Source: Piscinibacter caeni (GTDB lineage Bacteria > Pseudomonadota > Gammaproteobacteria > Burkholderiales > Burkholderiaceae_C). Taken from it: 64,000 nt of DNA. The stretch is from the NCBI GenBank assembly GCA_003265685.1, contig QJOU01000032.1, positions 1 through 64,000 on the forward strand, in the 5' to 3' direction. The position numbers were made by a program, and so were the translations under genes. The notes beneath the pieces are model-generated. The model was given only the letters and a program-made list of their open reading frames with translations. It did not search any database and was not told the DNA's origin. Numbering within the stretch: the stretch's first letter is position 1; each line of letters starts with the position of its first letter. Of the stretch, positions 1 to 8,903 are shown piece by piece.

Positions 1-1076
1 GGCCGCCAGGCCGGCGCGGGGCCGGGGGGCTCGGTCGCTGCCGTCGCAGGCTCGGCGCCGGCCTCGGCGGCGCGCGAGGCGCCGAGCGCCGACTCGACCG
101 CGCGGCGCACCGCCTGGTGCACCTCGCGTGCATCGCGGAAGCGCACCTCGATCTTGGTCGGGTGCACGTTGACGTCGACGCGGTCCGGCGCGATGTCGAT
201 GAACAGCACGTAGCTCGGCTGGCGCGCGCCGTGCAGCACGTCCTCGTAGGCCGAGCGCACGCCGTGCGCGATCAGCCGGTCGCGCACGTAGCGGCCGTTG
301 ACGTAGACGTACTGCTGGTCGGCGCGGGCGCGCGCCGCCTCGGGCAGGCCGGCGCGGCCGTGGATGCGCAGCGGGCCGGCCGCGAACGCGAGCTCGCGGC
401 TGCCGGCGACGAACTCGTCGTCGAGCACGTCGCGCAGGCGCTGCGCCGGCTCGGCGCGGCGCCACTGCTGCACCAGCTTGCCCTCGTGCCAGACCGCGAA
501 GCCGACGTCCGGCCGCGTCAGCGCATGGCGCCGCACGGCCTCGATGCAGTGGGCCAGCTCGGTGGCCTCGCTCTTGAGGAACTTGCGCCGCGCCGGCGTG
601 GCGAAGAACAGCTCGCGCACCTCGACGCTGGTGCCCACCGCACGCGCCGCGGGCGTCAACTCGCCCGAGCGCGCCTCCAGGCGCTGCGCATGCGGCGCAT
701 CGGCGGTGCGGCTGGCGATGGTCAGCTCCGCCACCGAGGCGATCGCCGCCAGCGCCTCGCCGCGGAAGCCCATGGTCGCGACGCTCTCGAGCTCGTCGAG
801 CGAGGCGATCTTGCTGGTGGCGTGGCGCTTGAGCGCGAGCGGCAGTTCGGCGGCCGGGATGCCCAGCCCGTCGTCCTCGACCAGGATGGCGCGGATGCCG
901 CCGCCCGCCAGGCGCACGGCGATCTCGCGTGCGCCGGCGTCCAGCGCGTTGTCGACCAGCTCGCGCACCACCGAGGCGGGGCGCTCGACCACCTCGCCGG
1001 CGGCGATCTGGCTGACCAGTTCGTCGGGAAGTTCACGAATCGCCCGACGCGCCGCGGGTTGCAGTACAGCGTTCAT
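1..1076 (-). CDS. mutL: DNA mismatch repair protein MutL, N-terminal part (C-terminus outside window)
   Basis: MutL couples mismatch recognition by MutS to strand excision and acts as an ATP-driven clamp. The gene starts at 1076 (ATG) and runs off the left edge, so about 358 codons of the N-terminal ATPase and transducer domains are present. The GHKL ATPase motifs are visible: the [10 protein letters not shown] helix with Asn43, DDGLGI at about 68-73, and GFRGEAL at about 103-109. The conserved HPTKIEVRF segment follows near residue 325. There is no Shine-Dalgarno sequence; a TACAAT hexamer lies 7 bp upstream of the start. The gene is divergent from the HD-GYP gene at 1168. The family assignment is very secure; only the C-terminus cannot be judged. 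Confidence 0.97.
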   Translation of the reverse strand, partial: MNAVLQPAARRAIRELPDELVSQIAAGEVVERPASVVRELVDNALDAGAREIAVRLAGGGIRAILVEDDGLGIPAAELPLALKRHATSKIASLDELESVATMGFRGEALAAIASVAELTIASRTADAPHAQRLEARSGELTPAARAVGTSVEVRELFFATPARRKFLKSEATELAHCIEAVRRHALTRPDVGFAVWHEGKLVQQWRRAEPAQRLRDVLDDEFVAGSRELAFAAGPLRIHGRAGLPEAARARADQQYVYVNGRYVRDRLIAHGVRSAYEDVLHGARQPSYVLFIDIAPDRVDVNVHPTKIEVRFRDAREVHQAVRRAVESALGASRAAEAGAEPATAATEPPGPAPAWR

Positions 1077-1083
1077 TGCCTCG

Positions 1084-1089
1084 ATTGTA
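1084..1089 (-). promoter_or_regulatory. Putative -10 element of mutL (leaderless-type)
   Basis: TACAAT on the minus strand ends 7 bp before the mutL ATG, so transcription would begin at or near the start codon. No good -35 hexamer is seen 16-18 bp upstream. This is an inference from spacing and from the same arrangement at several other genes in the window. Confidence 0.5.
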
Positions 1090-1153
1090 GAAAGCAGCAC
1101 GATTGACCGTGGATCCGGCGCCAATTCGGCATTCGGGCGGTGGCCGCCTCCGA

Positions 1154-1159
1154 TAGAGT
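1154..1159 (+). promoter_or_regulatory. Putative -10 element of the HD-GYP gene (leaderless-type)
   Basis: TAGAGT ends 8 bp before the ATG at 1168 and no Shine-Dalgarno sequence precedes the start. No convincing -35 is seen. Confidence 0.4.
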
Positions 1160-1167
1160 CCCGGTCG

Positions 1168-2475
1168 ATGGGCGAGATCAGCAGTTTCTCCGAGCCCGTT
1201 GCCGCAGACGCCACGTTCCTGCGCGCCGTCACCGAGATGGCGCGCCGGCGTCCGGTGGTGACCTCGCGCGCGATCTACAACGACAACGGGCTGAAGCTGC
1301 TCGAGGGCGGTGTCACGGTCGACGGCAGCCTGTACGAGCGGCTCGTCAGGCACAGGCTGCGCACGCCGCTGGACGAGTGCCTGGACAGCGAGCCCAGCGT
1401 CAGCGGCAAGCTGCTGCGCGGCGGCGTCGAGGAACTGGTCACCCATTCCGCCTTCTTCGCGGCGATGGCGCCGGCCGGGCGCCTGCGGAGCATGCTGCTC
1501 GAGGCCGTGGAGGCCGTTCCGCTGCCGCGTGCGATCGGCTTCCAGATGACGGTGCTGCGCGAGAGCCGGCCCGAGCTGTTCCAGCACAGCCTGCGCGCCG
1601 CGCTGCTGTGCGGCCATCTCGTCCGCGAAGCGGGCGCACCGATGCACGACGTCACCATGGCCGCGGCGGCGGGCCTGCTGCACGACCTCGGCATGCTGAA
1701 CATCGACCCGGCCCTGCTGATGGCCGACCAGAAGCTGAGCGGCGACGATCGCAGGCCGCTGTATGCCCACCCGCTGACCGGTTCGATGCTGGTGCAGCGC
1801 TTCCTCGTCTATCCCCGCGAGGTGGTGCGCGCCGTGCTCGAGCATCACGAGCGCCTGGATGGTTCCGGCTACCCGCGCGGACTGGCCGGCGATGCGCTCA
1901 GCCCGCTCGGCCGGGTGCTCGCGCTGGCCGAACTGGTGACCGCCATGTTCGACGGCCGGCGCGGCCACCCCGAGCTGCGCGTGTCGCTGGCCCTGCGCAT
2001 GAACCCGGGCCGCTATGACCCGACGCTGGTGCGGTCCGTCCAGCGCCTGCTGCGGACCCAGTCGACTCCGCCCGAGGCGGCGACGGTGCTGGTCGAGGAG
2101 GTCATTCATCGGCTGCGACTGCTGGCCGGGCTGACGCGGCAGTGGTTCGAACTGGTCCAGTCGCTGCGCGCCGGCGAGGCGCCGGCGCGCGTGGCCGTGC
2201 TGGACGCCGTCGACGCGCAGGTGCAGAGCCTGCAGCGCATGCTCTTCAACGCCGGCATCACGCCGGAACAGCTCGACTGTCTCGGCGACGACGACACGCG
2301 CGATCCGGCCGTGCGCATCGAGCTGTGGGCGCTCGAGAAGGAGCTGCAGTGGCACCTGCGCGCCATCGCCAACCAGCTGCAGCGGCGCTGGCGCGGCGAC
2401 GGCCCGGCGCAAGCGCTGCCGGCGCCGCTGGACGACTGGCTGGCGACTGTGCGGGCGATGGACCAAGGCGGCTGA
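1168..2475 (+). CDS. HD-GYP domain protein (probable cyclic-di-GMP phosphodiesterase)
   Basis: A 435-residue cytoplasmic protein with no transmembrane segment. Residues about 135-245 carry an HD-GYP domain: His140, the HD pair at 172-173 in [10 protein letters not shown], His201, the HHE triplet at 226-228 and the GYP signature in DGSGYPRGL at 231-239. Such domains hydrolyse c-di-GMP to pGpG or GMP. The N-terminal 120 residues and the C-terminal helical part have no family I recognise. I chose the ATG at 1168 because it follows a TAGAGT hexamer by 8 bp and because the open frame upstream of it lies antisense to mutL. The diguanylate cyclase at 16.6-17.9 kb is the only c-di-GMP synthase seen in the window. 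Metal ligands look intact, so activity is likely but not shown. Confidence 0.9.
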   Translation: MGEISSFSEPVAADATFLRAVTEMARRRPVVTSRAIYNDNGLKLLEGGVTVDGSLYERLVRHRLRTPLDECLDSEPSVSGKLLRGGVEELVTHSAFFAAMAPAGRLRSMLLEAVEAVPLPRAIGFQMTVLRESRPELFQHSLRAALLCGHLVREAGAPMHDVTMAAAAGLLHDLGMLNIDPALLMADQKLSGDDRRPLYAHPLTGSMLVQRFLVYPREVVRAVLEHHERLDGSGYPRGLAGDALSPLGRVLALAELVTAMFDGRRGHPELRVSLALRMNPGRYDPTLVRSVQRLLRTQSTPPEAATVLVEEVIHRLRLLAGLTRQWFELVQSLRAGEAPARVAVLDAVDAQVQSLQRMLFNAGITPEQLDCLGDDDTRDPAVRIELWALEKELQWHLRAIANQLQRRWRGDGPAQALPAPLDDWLATVRAMDQGG

Positions 2476-2495
2476 GGGCAGCGCGCGGGGCTGCG

Positions 2496-2501
2496 GATAA
2501 T
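2496..2501 (+). promoter_or_regulatory. Putative -10 element of the dedA gene (leaderless-type)
   Basis: GATAAT ends 8 bp before the ATG at 2510, and the 34-bp gap after the HD-GYP stop contains no Shine-Dalgarno sequence. Confidence 0.4.
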
Positions 2502-2509
2502 CGCGCGCC

Positions 2510-3154
2510 ATGGACATCGTGGCCTTCCTGATCGACTTCATCCTGCACGTCGACGTGCACCTGGCGAACTTCGTCGCCGCGTACGGGCCCTGGGTCTACG
2601 CGCTGCTGTTCGTGATCATCTTCGTCGAGACCGGCGTGGTGGTGATGCCCTTCCTGCCGGGCGACTCGCTGCTGTTCGTCGTCGGCACGCTGTGCGGTGC
2701 CGGTCTGATGGACCTGCCGCTCGCGCTGGCGGTGCTGGCCAGCGCCGCCATCCTCGGCGACCAGTGCAACTACAGCATTGGGCGGATCGTCGGGCCACGG
2801 GTGTTCCAGTGGGAGAACACCCGCTTCTTCAACCGCCGCGCGTTCGACCAGGCGCATGCCTTCTACGAGAAGCACGGCGGCGTCACCATCATCCTGGCGC
2901 GCTTCTTCCCCTTCCTGCGCACCTTCGTGCCCTTCGTGGCCGGGGTGGCGCAGATGACACGCAGCAAGTTCACGCTCTACAACCTGGTCGGCGGCCTGCT
3001 GTGGGTGGGCGGCGTCACGACCGCCGGCGTGCTGTTCGGCAACATCCCCTGGGTCAAGGAGCACCTGGACAAGATCATCTGGGGCTTCATCCTGCTGCCC
3101 GGCGTGCTGGTGCTGTTCGGCGCGTGGAAGGCGCGCCGCGCGGCGCCTACCTGA
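2510..3154 (+). CDS. DedA family inner-membrane protein
   Basis: A 214-residue polytopic membrane protein of the DedA/VTT family, which is linked to lipid scrambling, envelope homeostasis and proton-motive-force maintenance. Diagnostic segments are the re-entrant loop PFLPGDSLLFVVG near residues 46-58 and the FLRTFVPFVAGVAQM segment near 137-151, which carries the conserved arginine and proline. The length is normal for the family. The last 8 bp overlap the 3' end of the convergent esterase gene. The specific substrate cannot be read from the sequence. Confidence 0.92.
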   Translation: MDIVAFLIDFILHVDVHLANFVAAYGPWVYALLFVIIFVETGVVVMPFLPGDSLLFVVGTLCGAGLMDLPLALAVLASAAILGDQCNYSIGRIVGPRVFQWENTRFFNRRAFDQAHAFYEKHGGVTIILARFFPFLRTFVPFVAGVAQMTRSKFTLYNLVGGLLWVGGVTTAGVLFGNIPWVKEHLDKIIWGFILLPGVLVLFGAWKARRAAPT

Positions 3155-4094
3155 GCGCGTCGCGCAGCGCCGCCGCGCACAGCCGCACCGCGTCGTTCGC
3201 CTCGCCGATCACCCGCCCCATGGTGATGAAGCCGTGGATCTGGCGCTCGAAGCACAGGTGCGTCGAGCGCGTGCCGGCCTCGGTCAGGCGCTGCGCGTAG
3301 GCCAGGCCCTCGTCGCGCAGCGGGTCGTAGCCGGCCGTCAGCACCAGGGCCGGCGGCAGGCGCGACAGGTCGGGGTGCAGCAGCGGCGAGGCGCGCCAGT
3401 CGGTCCAGCTGGCCGGGTCGGGCAGGTAGTGGGCCCGGTAGTAGTCCATCGAGTCGCGTGTCAGCAGGTAACCCTCGCCCAGCGCGGCGTGCGAGGGCGC
3501 CTGCTGGCGCTGGTCGGTGGCCGGGTAGATCAGCAACTGGAAGGCCGGCAGGGCGAGGCCGGCGTCGCGCCGCGCCAGGCACAGCACCGCGGCGAGGTTG
3601 CCGCCCGCGCTGTCGCCGCCCACGGCCAGGCGCTGCGCGTCGATGCCGAGCGTGGCGGCCTCGCGCCGCACCCATTCGTAGGCGGCCAGCGCATCGTCCA
3701 CCGCGGCGGGGAAGGGCGCCTCGGGCCCGAGCCGGTAGTCGACCGACACGACGACCGCGCCCGAGTGGTTGGCCAGCTCGCGGCACAGCACGTCGTGCGT
3801 GTCGAGGTCGCCGATGGTCCAGCCGCCGCCGTGCAGGTAGACCAGGCCGGGCCGCAGCTCGCCCGCTGCGCTGCCCTGCGGCCGCAGCAGGCGCAGCGCG
3901 ATCGGCCCGTGCGGGCCGTCGATGTGCCAGTCGCGGCTCTCGGCCACGGCCGGCGCATCGGGCTGGGTGAAGCCGCGCCGGTCGCGGTAGGCGGCGCGGG
4001 CGTCGACCGGGCTGAGTTCGTTGACCGGCGGGATGCGCTTCTCGACCATCAGGTCCAGCAGCGCGCGGGCGTCGGGGTGCAGCATGGTGGTCAC
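3147..4094 (-). CDS. Alpha/beta hydrolase, hormone-sensitive-lipase type esterase
   Basis: A 315-residue cytoplasmic carboxylesterase of the HSL (bacterial family IV) group. The oxyanion-hole motif HGGGW is at 88-92 and the nucleophile elbow GDSAGG at 160-165 with Ser162. A later GYDPLRDEG segment supplies the acid, and the catalytic His lies in QIHGFITMG near the C-terminus. Substrates are usually short-chain esters; the real one is unknown. The ATG overlaps the amiC stop by 4 bp, so translation is probably coupled to tsaE-amiC, although the function has no obvious link to cell-wall work. An in-frame ATG three codons downstream is an alternative start. Confidence 0.93.
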   Translation of the reverse strand: MTTMLHPDARALLDLMVEKRIPPVNELSPVDARAAYRDRRGFTQPDAPAVAESRDWHIDGPHGPIALRLLRPQGSAAGELRPGLVYLHGGGWTIGDLDTHDVLCRELANHSGAVVVSVDYRLGPEAPFPAAVDDALAAYEWVRREAATLGIDAQRLAVGGDSAGGNLAAVLCLARRDAGLALPAFQLLIYPATDQRQQAPSHAALGEGYLLTRDSMDYYRAHYLPDPASWTDWRASPLLHPDLSRLPPALVLTAGYDPLRDEGLAYAQRLTEAGTRSTHLCFERQIHGFITMGRVIGEANDAVRLCAAALRDALR

Positions 4095-5392
4095 AGGGTG
4101 CGGGTGCGGGCCAGGGGTGGGTTGCGGGCGAAGTAGCGGCCGATGCCGCGCGCCAGCGCGTCGACCAGCTGCGCCTGGTAGGCCGGGCTGCGCAGCTTGG
4201 CTTCTTCGTCCGGGTTCGAGATGAACGCGGTCTCGACCAGGATGGACGGGATGTCGGGCGCCTTCAGCACCGCGAAGCCGGCCTGCTCGACCTCGCGCTT
4301 GTGCAGCTTGCCGACGCGACCGATCTGGCCCAGCACCTCGCCGCCGAGCTTCAGGCTGTCCTTGATCTGCGCGGTGGTGCTCATGTCCAGCAGGGTGCGC
4401 ATCACGTCGGCGTGGCGGCTCTTCACGTTGAGGCCGCCCACCATGTCGGCGGCGTTCTCGCGGTCGGCCATCCAGCGCGCCGCGCTGCTCGAGGCGCCGC
4501 GCTCGCTGAGCGCGAACACGCTGGCGCCGCGCGCCTCGGGCTTGAAGAAGGCGTCGGCATGGATCGAGACGAACAGGTCGGCCTGCACGCGGCGCGCCTT
4601 GCGCACCCGCTCCTGCAGCGGCACGAAGAAGTCGGCGTCGCGCGTCAGCATCACGCGCATGCCGGCGCGCTCATTGAGCTTCTCGCGCAGCTGCAGCGCG
4701 ATGGCGAGCACCACGTCCTTCTCGCGCAGGCCCGAGGGGCCGATCGCGCCCGGGTCCTCGCCGCCGTGGCCGGGGTCGAGCGCGACGACGATCAGCCGGT
4801 CCACCTTGCCGCTGGCCACCGCCGGCGGCTGCGGCGTGCTGGCCGAGGCCGGCGGCGCCGGCGGCGGGGTGGACAGCGGCTTGTCGAGCTTGCCGATGAA
4901 CTCGCCCAGCGCGTCGCGCATCGCCTCGGCGGCCTGGCGCTCGGCGCGCTCCTTCTCCTGGATCAGCACCAGCAGCGGGTCGCGCTCGCGCACCGGGTAC
5001 AGGTCGAACACCATGCGGTGCTGGTAGGCCGCCACCGGCGCGAGCGTGAACAGCTGCGGTGCGGTGGGCTGCTTCAGGTCGATCACCAGGCGCACCACGC
5101 GCGGCTGGTTCTGGCCCACGCGCACGCCCTCGATGAACGGGTCGTCCGGCCGCACCTTGCCGACCAGCTCGCGCAGCGCCGGGCTGAGCTCGAGGCCGTC
5201 GATGTCGATCACCAGGCGGTAGGGGCTCTCGGCCAGGAAATGCTTCTCGGCGAGCTGCGCGTCGGACTCGATGGTCACGCGCGTGTAGTCCTCGGCCGGC
5301 CAGACGCGCACCGCGACGATGGTCGCGCCGCGCACGATCTGCGCCGGGCCGAGCAGCAGGGCGAGCGTGCCGAGCGCGTCGCGCCGCCTCAT
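4091..5392 (-). CDS. amiC: N-acetylmuramoyl-L-alanine amidase (AmiC-like) with AMIN domain
   Basis: A periplasmic zinc amidase that cleaves the bond between N-acetylmuramic acid and the stem peptide during cell separation. The 433-residue product has an N-terminal export signal with consecutive arginines (MRRRDALG), consistent with Tat export as in E. coli AmiC. An AMIN domain follows (about 25-130), then a Pro/Ala-rich linker (about 175-195) and the Amidase_3 domain. Zinc-site motifs are DPGHGG (His209), SIHADA (His278) and a late ILVETAF with the catalytic Glu. The start at 5392 overlaps the tsaE stop by 4 bp, and the stop overlaps the esterase start. tsaE-ami is a common gene order in proteobacteria. 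Naming it amiC rather than amiA/B rests on the AMIN domain. Confidence 0.95.
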   Translation of the reverse strand: MRRRDALGTLALLLGPAQIVRGATIVAVRVWPAEDYTRVTIESDAQLAEKHFLAESPYRLVIDIDGLELSPALRELVGKVRPDDPFIEGVRVGQNQPRVVRLVIDLKQPTAPQLFTLAPVAAYQHRMVFDLYPVRERDPLLVLIQEKERAERQAAEAMRDALGEFIGKLDKPLSTPPPAPPASASTPQPPAVASGKVDRLIVVALDPGHGGEDPGAIGPSGLREKDVVLAIALQLREKLNERAGMRVMLTRDADFFVPLQERVRKARRVQADLFVSIHADAFFKPEARGASVFALSERGASSSAARWMADRENAADMVGGLNVKSRHADVMRTLLDMSTTAQIKDSLKLGGEVLGQIGRVGKLHKREVEQAGFAVLKAPDIPSILVETAFISNPDEEAKLRSPAYQAQLVDALARGIGRYFARNPPLARTRTL

Positions 5393-5853
5393 GCGATCAG
5401 CTCCAGGCCGAGCGGGCTCTGCGCGGTGAACGTCACGCGCCGTGACTCGTCGTCCTGCGGCTCGATGTGCACGCGCAGGTCGGCCGGCGGCAGCAGCGCA
5501 CGCGCCTTCTCGGGCCATTCGGCGAGCTTCAGTCCCGGGCCGGCGAACACGTCGCGCAGGCCGGCGTCTTCCCACTCCTGCGGGTCGTCGAAGCGGTAGA
5601 AGTCGAAGTGCGCGACCGGGCCGCGCGGCGTGTCGTAGGGCTCCAGCAGCGCGTAGGTCGGGCTCTTGATGCGCCCGGCCACGCCGAGCGCGTGCAGCAG
5701 GTGGCGCACGAAGGTGGTCTTGCCGGCGCCGAGCGGGCCATGCAGCTCGACATAGGCGCCCTGCAGCGCGGGCGAGGCGGCCAGCGCCCGCGCGCTGGCG
5801 GCGCAGGCGGCTTCGTCGGGCCAGTGCTGGGTGCGGCTTCCTAGAATCGTCAA
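5389..5853 (-). CDS. tsaE: tRNA threonylcarbamoyladenosine biosynthesis ATPase TsaE
   Basis: TsaE is the small ATPase that works with TsaB and TsaD to make t6A37 in ANN-decoding tRNAs. The product has 154 residues with the Walker A motif GPLGAGKTT at 39-47. The typical SPTYALLEPY segment and HFDFYRFDDPQEWEDAG, which contains the acidic residues used by the family, follow. It heads the tsaE-amiC-esterase operon. Its ATG at 5853 directly abuts the ATG of the divergent queG at 5854, so no non-coding DNA lies between the two starts and both promoters must sit inside the neighbouring reading frames. Confidence 0.96.
   Translation of the reverse strand: MTILGSRTQHWPDEAACAASARALAASPALQGAYVELHGPLGAGKTTFVRHLLHALGVAGRIKSPTYALLEPYDTPRGPVAHFDFYRFDDPQEWEDAGLRDVFAGPGLKLAEWPEKARALLPPADLRVHIEPQDDESRRVTFTAQSPLGLELIA
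5842..5847 (+). promoter_or_regulatory. Putative -10 element of queG inside the tsaE reading frame
   Basis: TAGAAT ends 6 bp before the queG ATG. It lies within codons 3-4 of the divergent tsaE gene. No Shine-Dalgarno sequence is present, so a leaderless queG transcript is the simplest reading. Confidence 0.5.
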
Positions 5854-6948
5854 ATGAGCGGGGTTCGCGGGTTGGATGGTGCGGCGCTGCTCGCGCAGTT
5901 GCGCGAGTGGGCAGCGGCAGCGGGATTTTCACAGATCGGAGTCGCCGACGTGGACCTCGGTTCCGCCGAACCGGGCCTGCTCGCCTGGCTGAACAACGGT
6001 TTCCACGGCTCGATGGACTACATGGCCGCGCATGGCCTGAAGCGCGCGCGGCCCGCCGAGCTGGTGCCCGGCACGGTGCGCGTGATCAGCGCGCGCATGG
6101 ACTACCTGCCGCGCGCCGCGCCCGCGGACTGGCAGGCGATCGAGTGGCAACGCCTGGCCACGCCGACGGCGGCGACCGTGTCGCTCTATGCCCGCGGGCG
6201 CGACTACCACAAGGTGCTGCGCACACGGCTGCAGCGCCTGGCCGACCGGCTGGCCGAGGCCGTGGGCCCGTTCGGCCACCGCGTGTTCACCGACTCGGCG
6301 CCGGTGCTCGAGGTCGAGCTGGCGCAGCGCAGCGGCCTGGCCTGGCGCGGCAAGCACACGCTGGCGCTGCACCGCGAGGCCGGCTCGATGTTCTTCCTCG
6401 GCGAGATCTACGTCGACCTGCCGCTGCCCCTCACGCCGCCGAAAGAGGCGCACTGCGGCTCGTGCACGGCCTGCCTTTCGGTCTGCCCGACGCAGGCCAT
6501 CGTCGCGCCGTACCGGCTCGACGCGCGGCGCTGCATCTCCTACCTGACGATCGAGCACGACGGGCCGATCCCGCCCGAGCTGCGCGCGGCGCTCGGCAAC
6601 CGCGTCTACGGCTGCGACGACTGCCAGCTGGTGTGCCCGTGGAACAAGTTCGCGCAACGCGCCCGCCTGCCCGACTTCGACGCCCGCGCGCCGCTGGATG
6701 GCGCATCGCTGGTCGCGCTGTGGGCCTGGAGCGAGGCCGAGTTCCTGCAGCGCACCGAGGGCAGCGCGATCCGGCGCATCGGCTGGCGGCGCTGGCGGCG
6801 CAATCTGGCGGTCGGGCTCGGCAACGCGCTGCGCGCCGCCGACGACGCAGCGATCCGCAGCGCGCTGGCCGCCGCGCGTGACGCGGCCGACCCGCTGGTG
6901 CGCGAGCACATCGACTGGGCGCTCGCGGCGCCTCAGCGCGAGAGCTGA
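5854..6948 (+). CDS. queG: Epoxyqueuosine reductase QueG
   Basis: QueG performs the last step of queuosine synthesis, reducing the epoxide of oQ to Q in tRNA with cobalamin and two [4Fe-4S] clusters. The product has 364 residues. Two ferredoxin-like cysteine sets are visible: CGSCTACLSVCP with Cys201/204/207/211, and CDDCQLVCPW with Cys254/257/261. A further Cys in ARRCISYL completes the second site. The N-terminal region with the FHGSMDYM and YARGRDYHKVL motifs is typical. The stop overlaps the 3' end of the convergent AEC transporter by 16 bp. Both tsaE and queG act in tRNA anticodon-loop modification, which may explain the shared divergent region. Confidence 0.97.
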   Translation: MSGVRGLDGAALLAQLREWAAAAGFSQIGVADVDLGSAEPGLLAWLNNGFHGSMDYMAAHGLKRARPAELVPGTVRVISARMDYLPRAAPADWQAIEWQRLATPTAATVSLYARGRDYHKVLRTRLQRLADRLAEAVGPFGHRVFTDSAPVLEVELAQRSGLAWRGKHTLALHREAGSMFFLGEIYVDLPLPLTPPKEAHCGSCTACLSVCPTQAIVAPYRLDARRCISYLTIEHDGPIPPELRAALGNRVYGCDDCQLVCPWNKFAQRARLPDFDARAPLDGASLVALWAWSEAEFLQRTEGSAIRRIGWRRWRRNLAVGLGNALRAADDAAIRSALAAARDAADPLVREHIDWALAAPQRES

Positions 6949-7835
6949 AGCGCCAGCAGCGCGAGCGGCAGGCCGGCCATGCCGATCAGCGTCGACAGCG
7001 TGACCAGCCCGGCGACGAAGCCGCCATGCCCGCCCATGCGCGCGGCCAGCACGTAAGCACTCGAGGCGGTAGGCAGCGCGGCGAAGGCCACGACGACCGC
7101 CTGCTGCGCCGGCGGCAGCGCCAGCAGCGTGACGATCAGCAGCGCGGCCAGCGGCAGCACCGCATGGCGGATCGCGAGGAAGGCGGCGGCCAGCCGCGGC
7201 GAGGCGCGCAGGGCGCCGAAGGTGAGCCCGGCGCCCACCGCCATCAGGCCGATCGGCAGCGCGGCCGCGCCGATGCGCCCGAGCGTGGTGGCGGCCAGTT
7301 CCGGCAGGCGCAGGCCGAGCAGGTTGAACGCGAGGCCGGCCAGCGTCGAGACGATGAGCGGATTGCGCGTCAGCTCGCGCAGGTAGCCGTGGCCGCCGTG
7401 GCGCGCCAGCGGCCACACGGCGGCGATGTTGCACAGCGGCACGCACAGCGCGATCAGCAGCGCGATCCAGGCCACGCCGGCGGTGCCGGCCAGGCGCTCC
7501 GACAGCGCCAGCGCCACGTAGGAGTTGAAGCGGAACGCCACCTGCGCGCCGGAGGCATGCAGGCGCGGGTCCACGCCGGGCCACCAGCGCAGCGCATAGG
7601 CCAGCACGATGCCCAGCGCCACCACCGCCACGCCGCTGCCGGCGAGCTGCAGCATCGCGCCGGGCTGCAGCGGGTTGCGTGCGATCGAGCTGAACAGCAG
7701 CACCGGGAACAGCAGGAAGTAGACGAGCTTCTCGGCGCCGTCCCACACGCTGCGGTTCAGCGGCGTGAAGCGGCACAGCACCCAGCCGACCACGATCAGC
7801 ATGAAATCGGGCAGCAGCAGCAGCGGGTCGGGCAT
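6933..7835 (-). CDS. AEC (auxin efflux carrier) family permease
   Basis: A 300-residue inner-membrane protein with about ten hydrophobic segments in two repeats, of the AEC family that includes MdcF/YfdV-like malonate and organic-acid carriers. Family features are an early FVxLFxxPxLLF-like stretch ([13 protein letters not shown]), the [10 protein letters not shown] segment near residue 105 and an internal [15 protein letters not shown] segment near 155. The start at 7835 is the ATG that begins [12 protein letters not shown]. It is divergent from the TctC-type gene with 95 bp between starts. The carried compound cannot be deduced. Confidence 0.85.
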   Translation of the reverse strand: MPDPLLLLPDFMLIVVGWVLCRFTPLNRSVWDGAEKLVYFLLFPVLLFSSIARNPLQPGAMLQLAGSGVAVVALGIVLAYALRWWPGVDPRLHASGAQVAFRFNSYVALALSERLAGTAGVAWIALLIALCVPLCNIAAVWPLARHGGHGYLRELTRNPLIVSTLAGLAFNLLGLRLPELAATTLGRIGAAALPIGLMAVGAGLTFGALRASPRLAAAFLAIRHAVLPLAALLIVTLLALPPAQQAVVVAFAALPTASSAYVLAARMGGHGGFVAGLVTLSTLIGMAGLPLALLALQLSR

Positions 7836-7930
7836 CGGGCGAGTGTGCCAGCCCGGCGGCAGGGTCGGGTCGGGCGGCCGGCGCCAGGGGCTATCCTCGC
7901 GGTTTCACGCCAACCCCGGAGACCCCGCCC

Positions 7931-8902
7931 ATGCATCGACGCACCCTGGTCACCCTCGCCGCGCTGTCGTCCTCCCTGTTCGCTGCCGGAGCCTGGGCCC
8001 AGGCCTACCCGGTCAAGCCGGTGCGGCTGATCGTGCCGTTCGCGCCCGGCGGCACGACCGACATCGTCGCGCGCGTGCTGGCCGAGAAGGTCAACGTGGC
8101 GCTCGGCCAGCAGATGATCGTCGACAACAAGGCCGGCGGCGGCGGCTCGGTGGGCGCCACCGAGATCGCGCGCGCCGCGCCCGACGGCTACACGCTGGGC
8201 ATGGCCACGGTCTCGACCACCGCCGCCAACCCGGCCATCAACGCGAAGATCCCGTACAACCCGCTGACCGACTTCACGCCCATCATCAACGTGGCGGCCA
8301 CGCCGAACGTGATCGCGGTGCACCCGAGCTTCCCGGCGCGCGACTACAAGGGCTTCCTCGCCGAGCTGAAGAAGAGCCCGGGCAAGTACAGCTACGCGAG
8401 TTCGGGCACCGGTGGCATCGGGCACCTGCAGACCGAGCTGTTCAAGAACCTGTCGGGCACCTTCATGACGCACATCCCGTACCGCGGCGCGGGCCCGGCG
8501 CTGAACGACACGGTGGCCGGCCAGGTGCCGATCATCTTCGACAACCTGCCCTCGGCGCTGCCCTTCATCAAGGACGGCCGGCTGATCGCCATCGTCGTCG
8601 CCGCGCCGCAGCGCCTGGCCGCGCTGCCCGACGTGCCGACCTTCAAGGAGGTCGGCCTGGAAGGCGTGAACCGCATGGCCTACTACGGCATCCATGGGCC
8701 CAAGGGGCTGCCCAAGGAGGTGGTGGAGAAGGTCAGCGCGGCGGTCAGGAAGACGCTCGAGGACCCGGCGGTCAAGAAGCGCATCGAGGACACCGGCTCG
8801 CTGATCGTGGCCAACACGCCGGAGCAGTTCGCCGAGCAGATCAAGGCCGAGTTCGACGTCTACAAGAAAGTGGTCGCGCAGCAGAAGCTGACGCTGGAGT
8901 GA
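7931..8902 (+). CDS. Bug/TctC family tripartite tricarboxylate transporter substrate-binding protein
   Basis: A 323-residue periplasmic solute receptor. It has a signal peptide (MHRRTLVTL... ending in AGAWAQA, about 24 residues), then the family hallmarks [27 protein letters not shown] and [20 protein letters not shown] Shine-Dalgarno sequence lies about 8 bp before the ATG. No TctA or TctB membrane gene is nearby, so it is one of the orphan Bug proteins that Burkholderiales carry in large numbers. Only one base separates its stop from the xerD start. The ligand is unknown; carboxylates are usual. Confidence 0.93.
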   Translation: MHRRTLVTLAALSSSLFAAGAWAQAYPVKPVRLIVPFAPGGTTDIVARVLAEKVNVALGQQMIVDNKAGGGGSVGATEIARAAPDGYTLGMATVSTTAANPAINAKIPYNPLTDFTPIINVAATPNVIAVHPSFPARDYKGFLAELKKSPGKYSYASSGTGGIGHLQTELFKNLSGTFMTHIPYRGAGPALNDTVAGQVPIIFDNLPSALPFIKDGRLIAIVVAAPQRLAALPDVPTFKEVGLEGVNRMAYYGIHGPKGLPKEVVEKVSAAVRKTLEDPAVKKRIEDTGSLIVANTPEQFAEQIKAEFDVYKKVVAQQKLTLE

Positions 8903-8903
8903 G

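Noticed and set aside
722-1036. 104-codon minus-strand frame inside mutL
   Set aside because: It is a shifted frame of mutL; the true frame encodes all GHKL motifs and starts at 1076.
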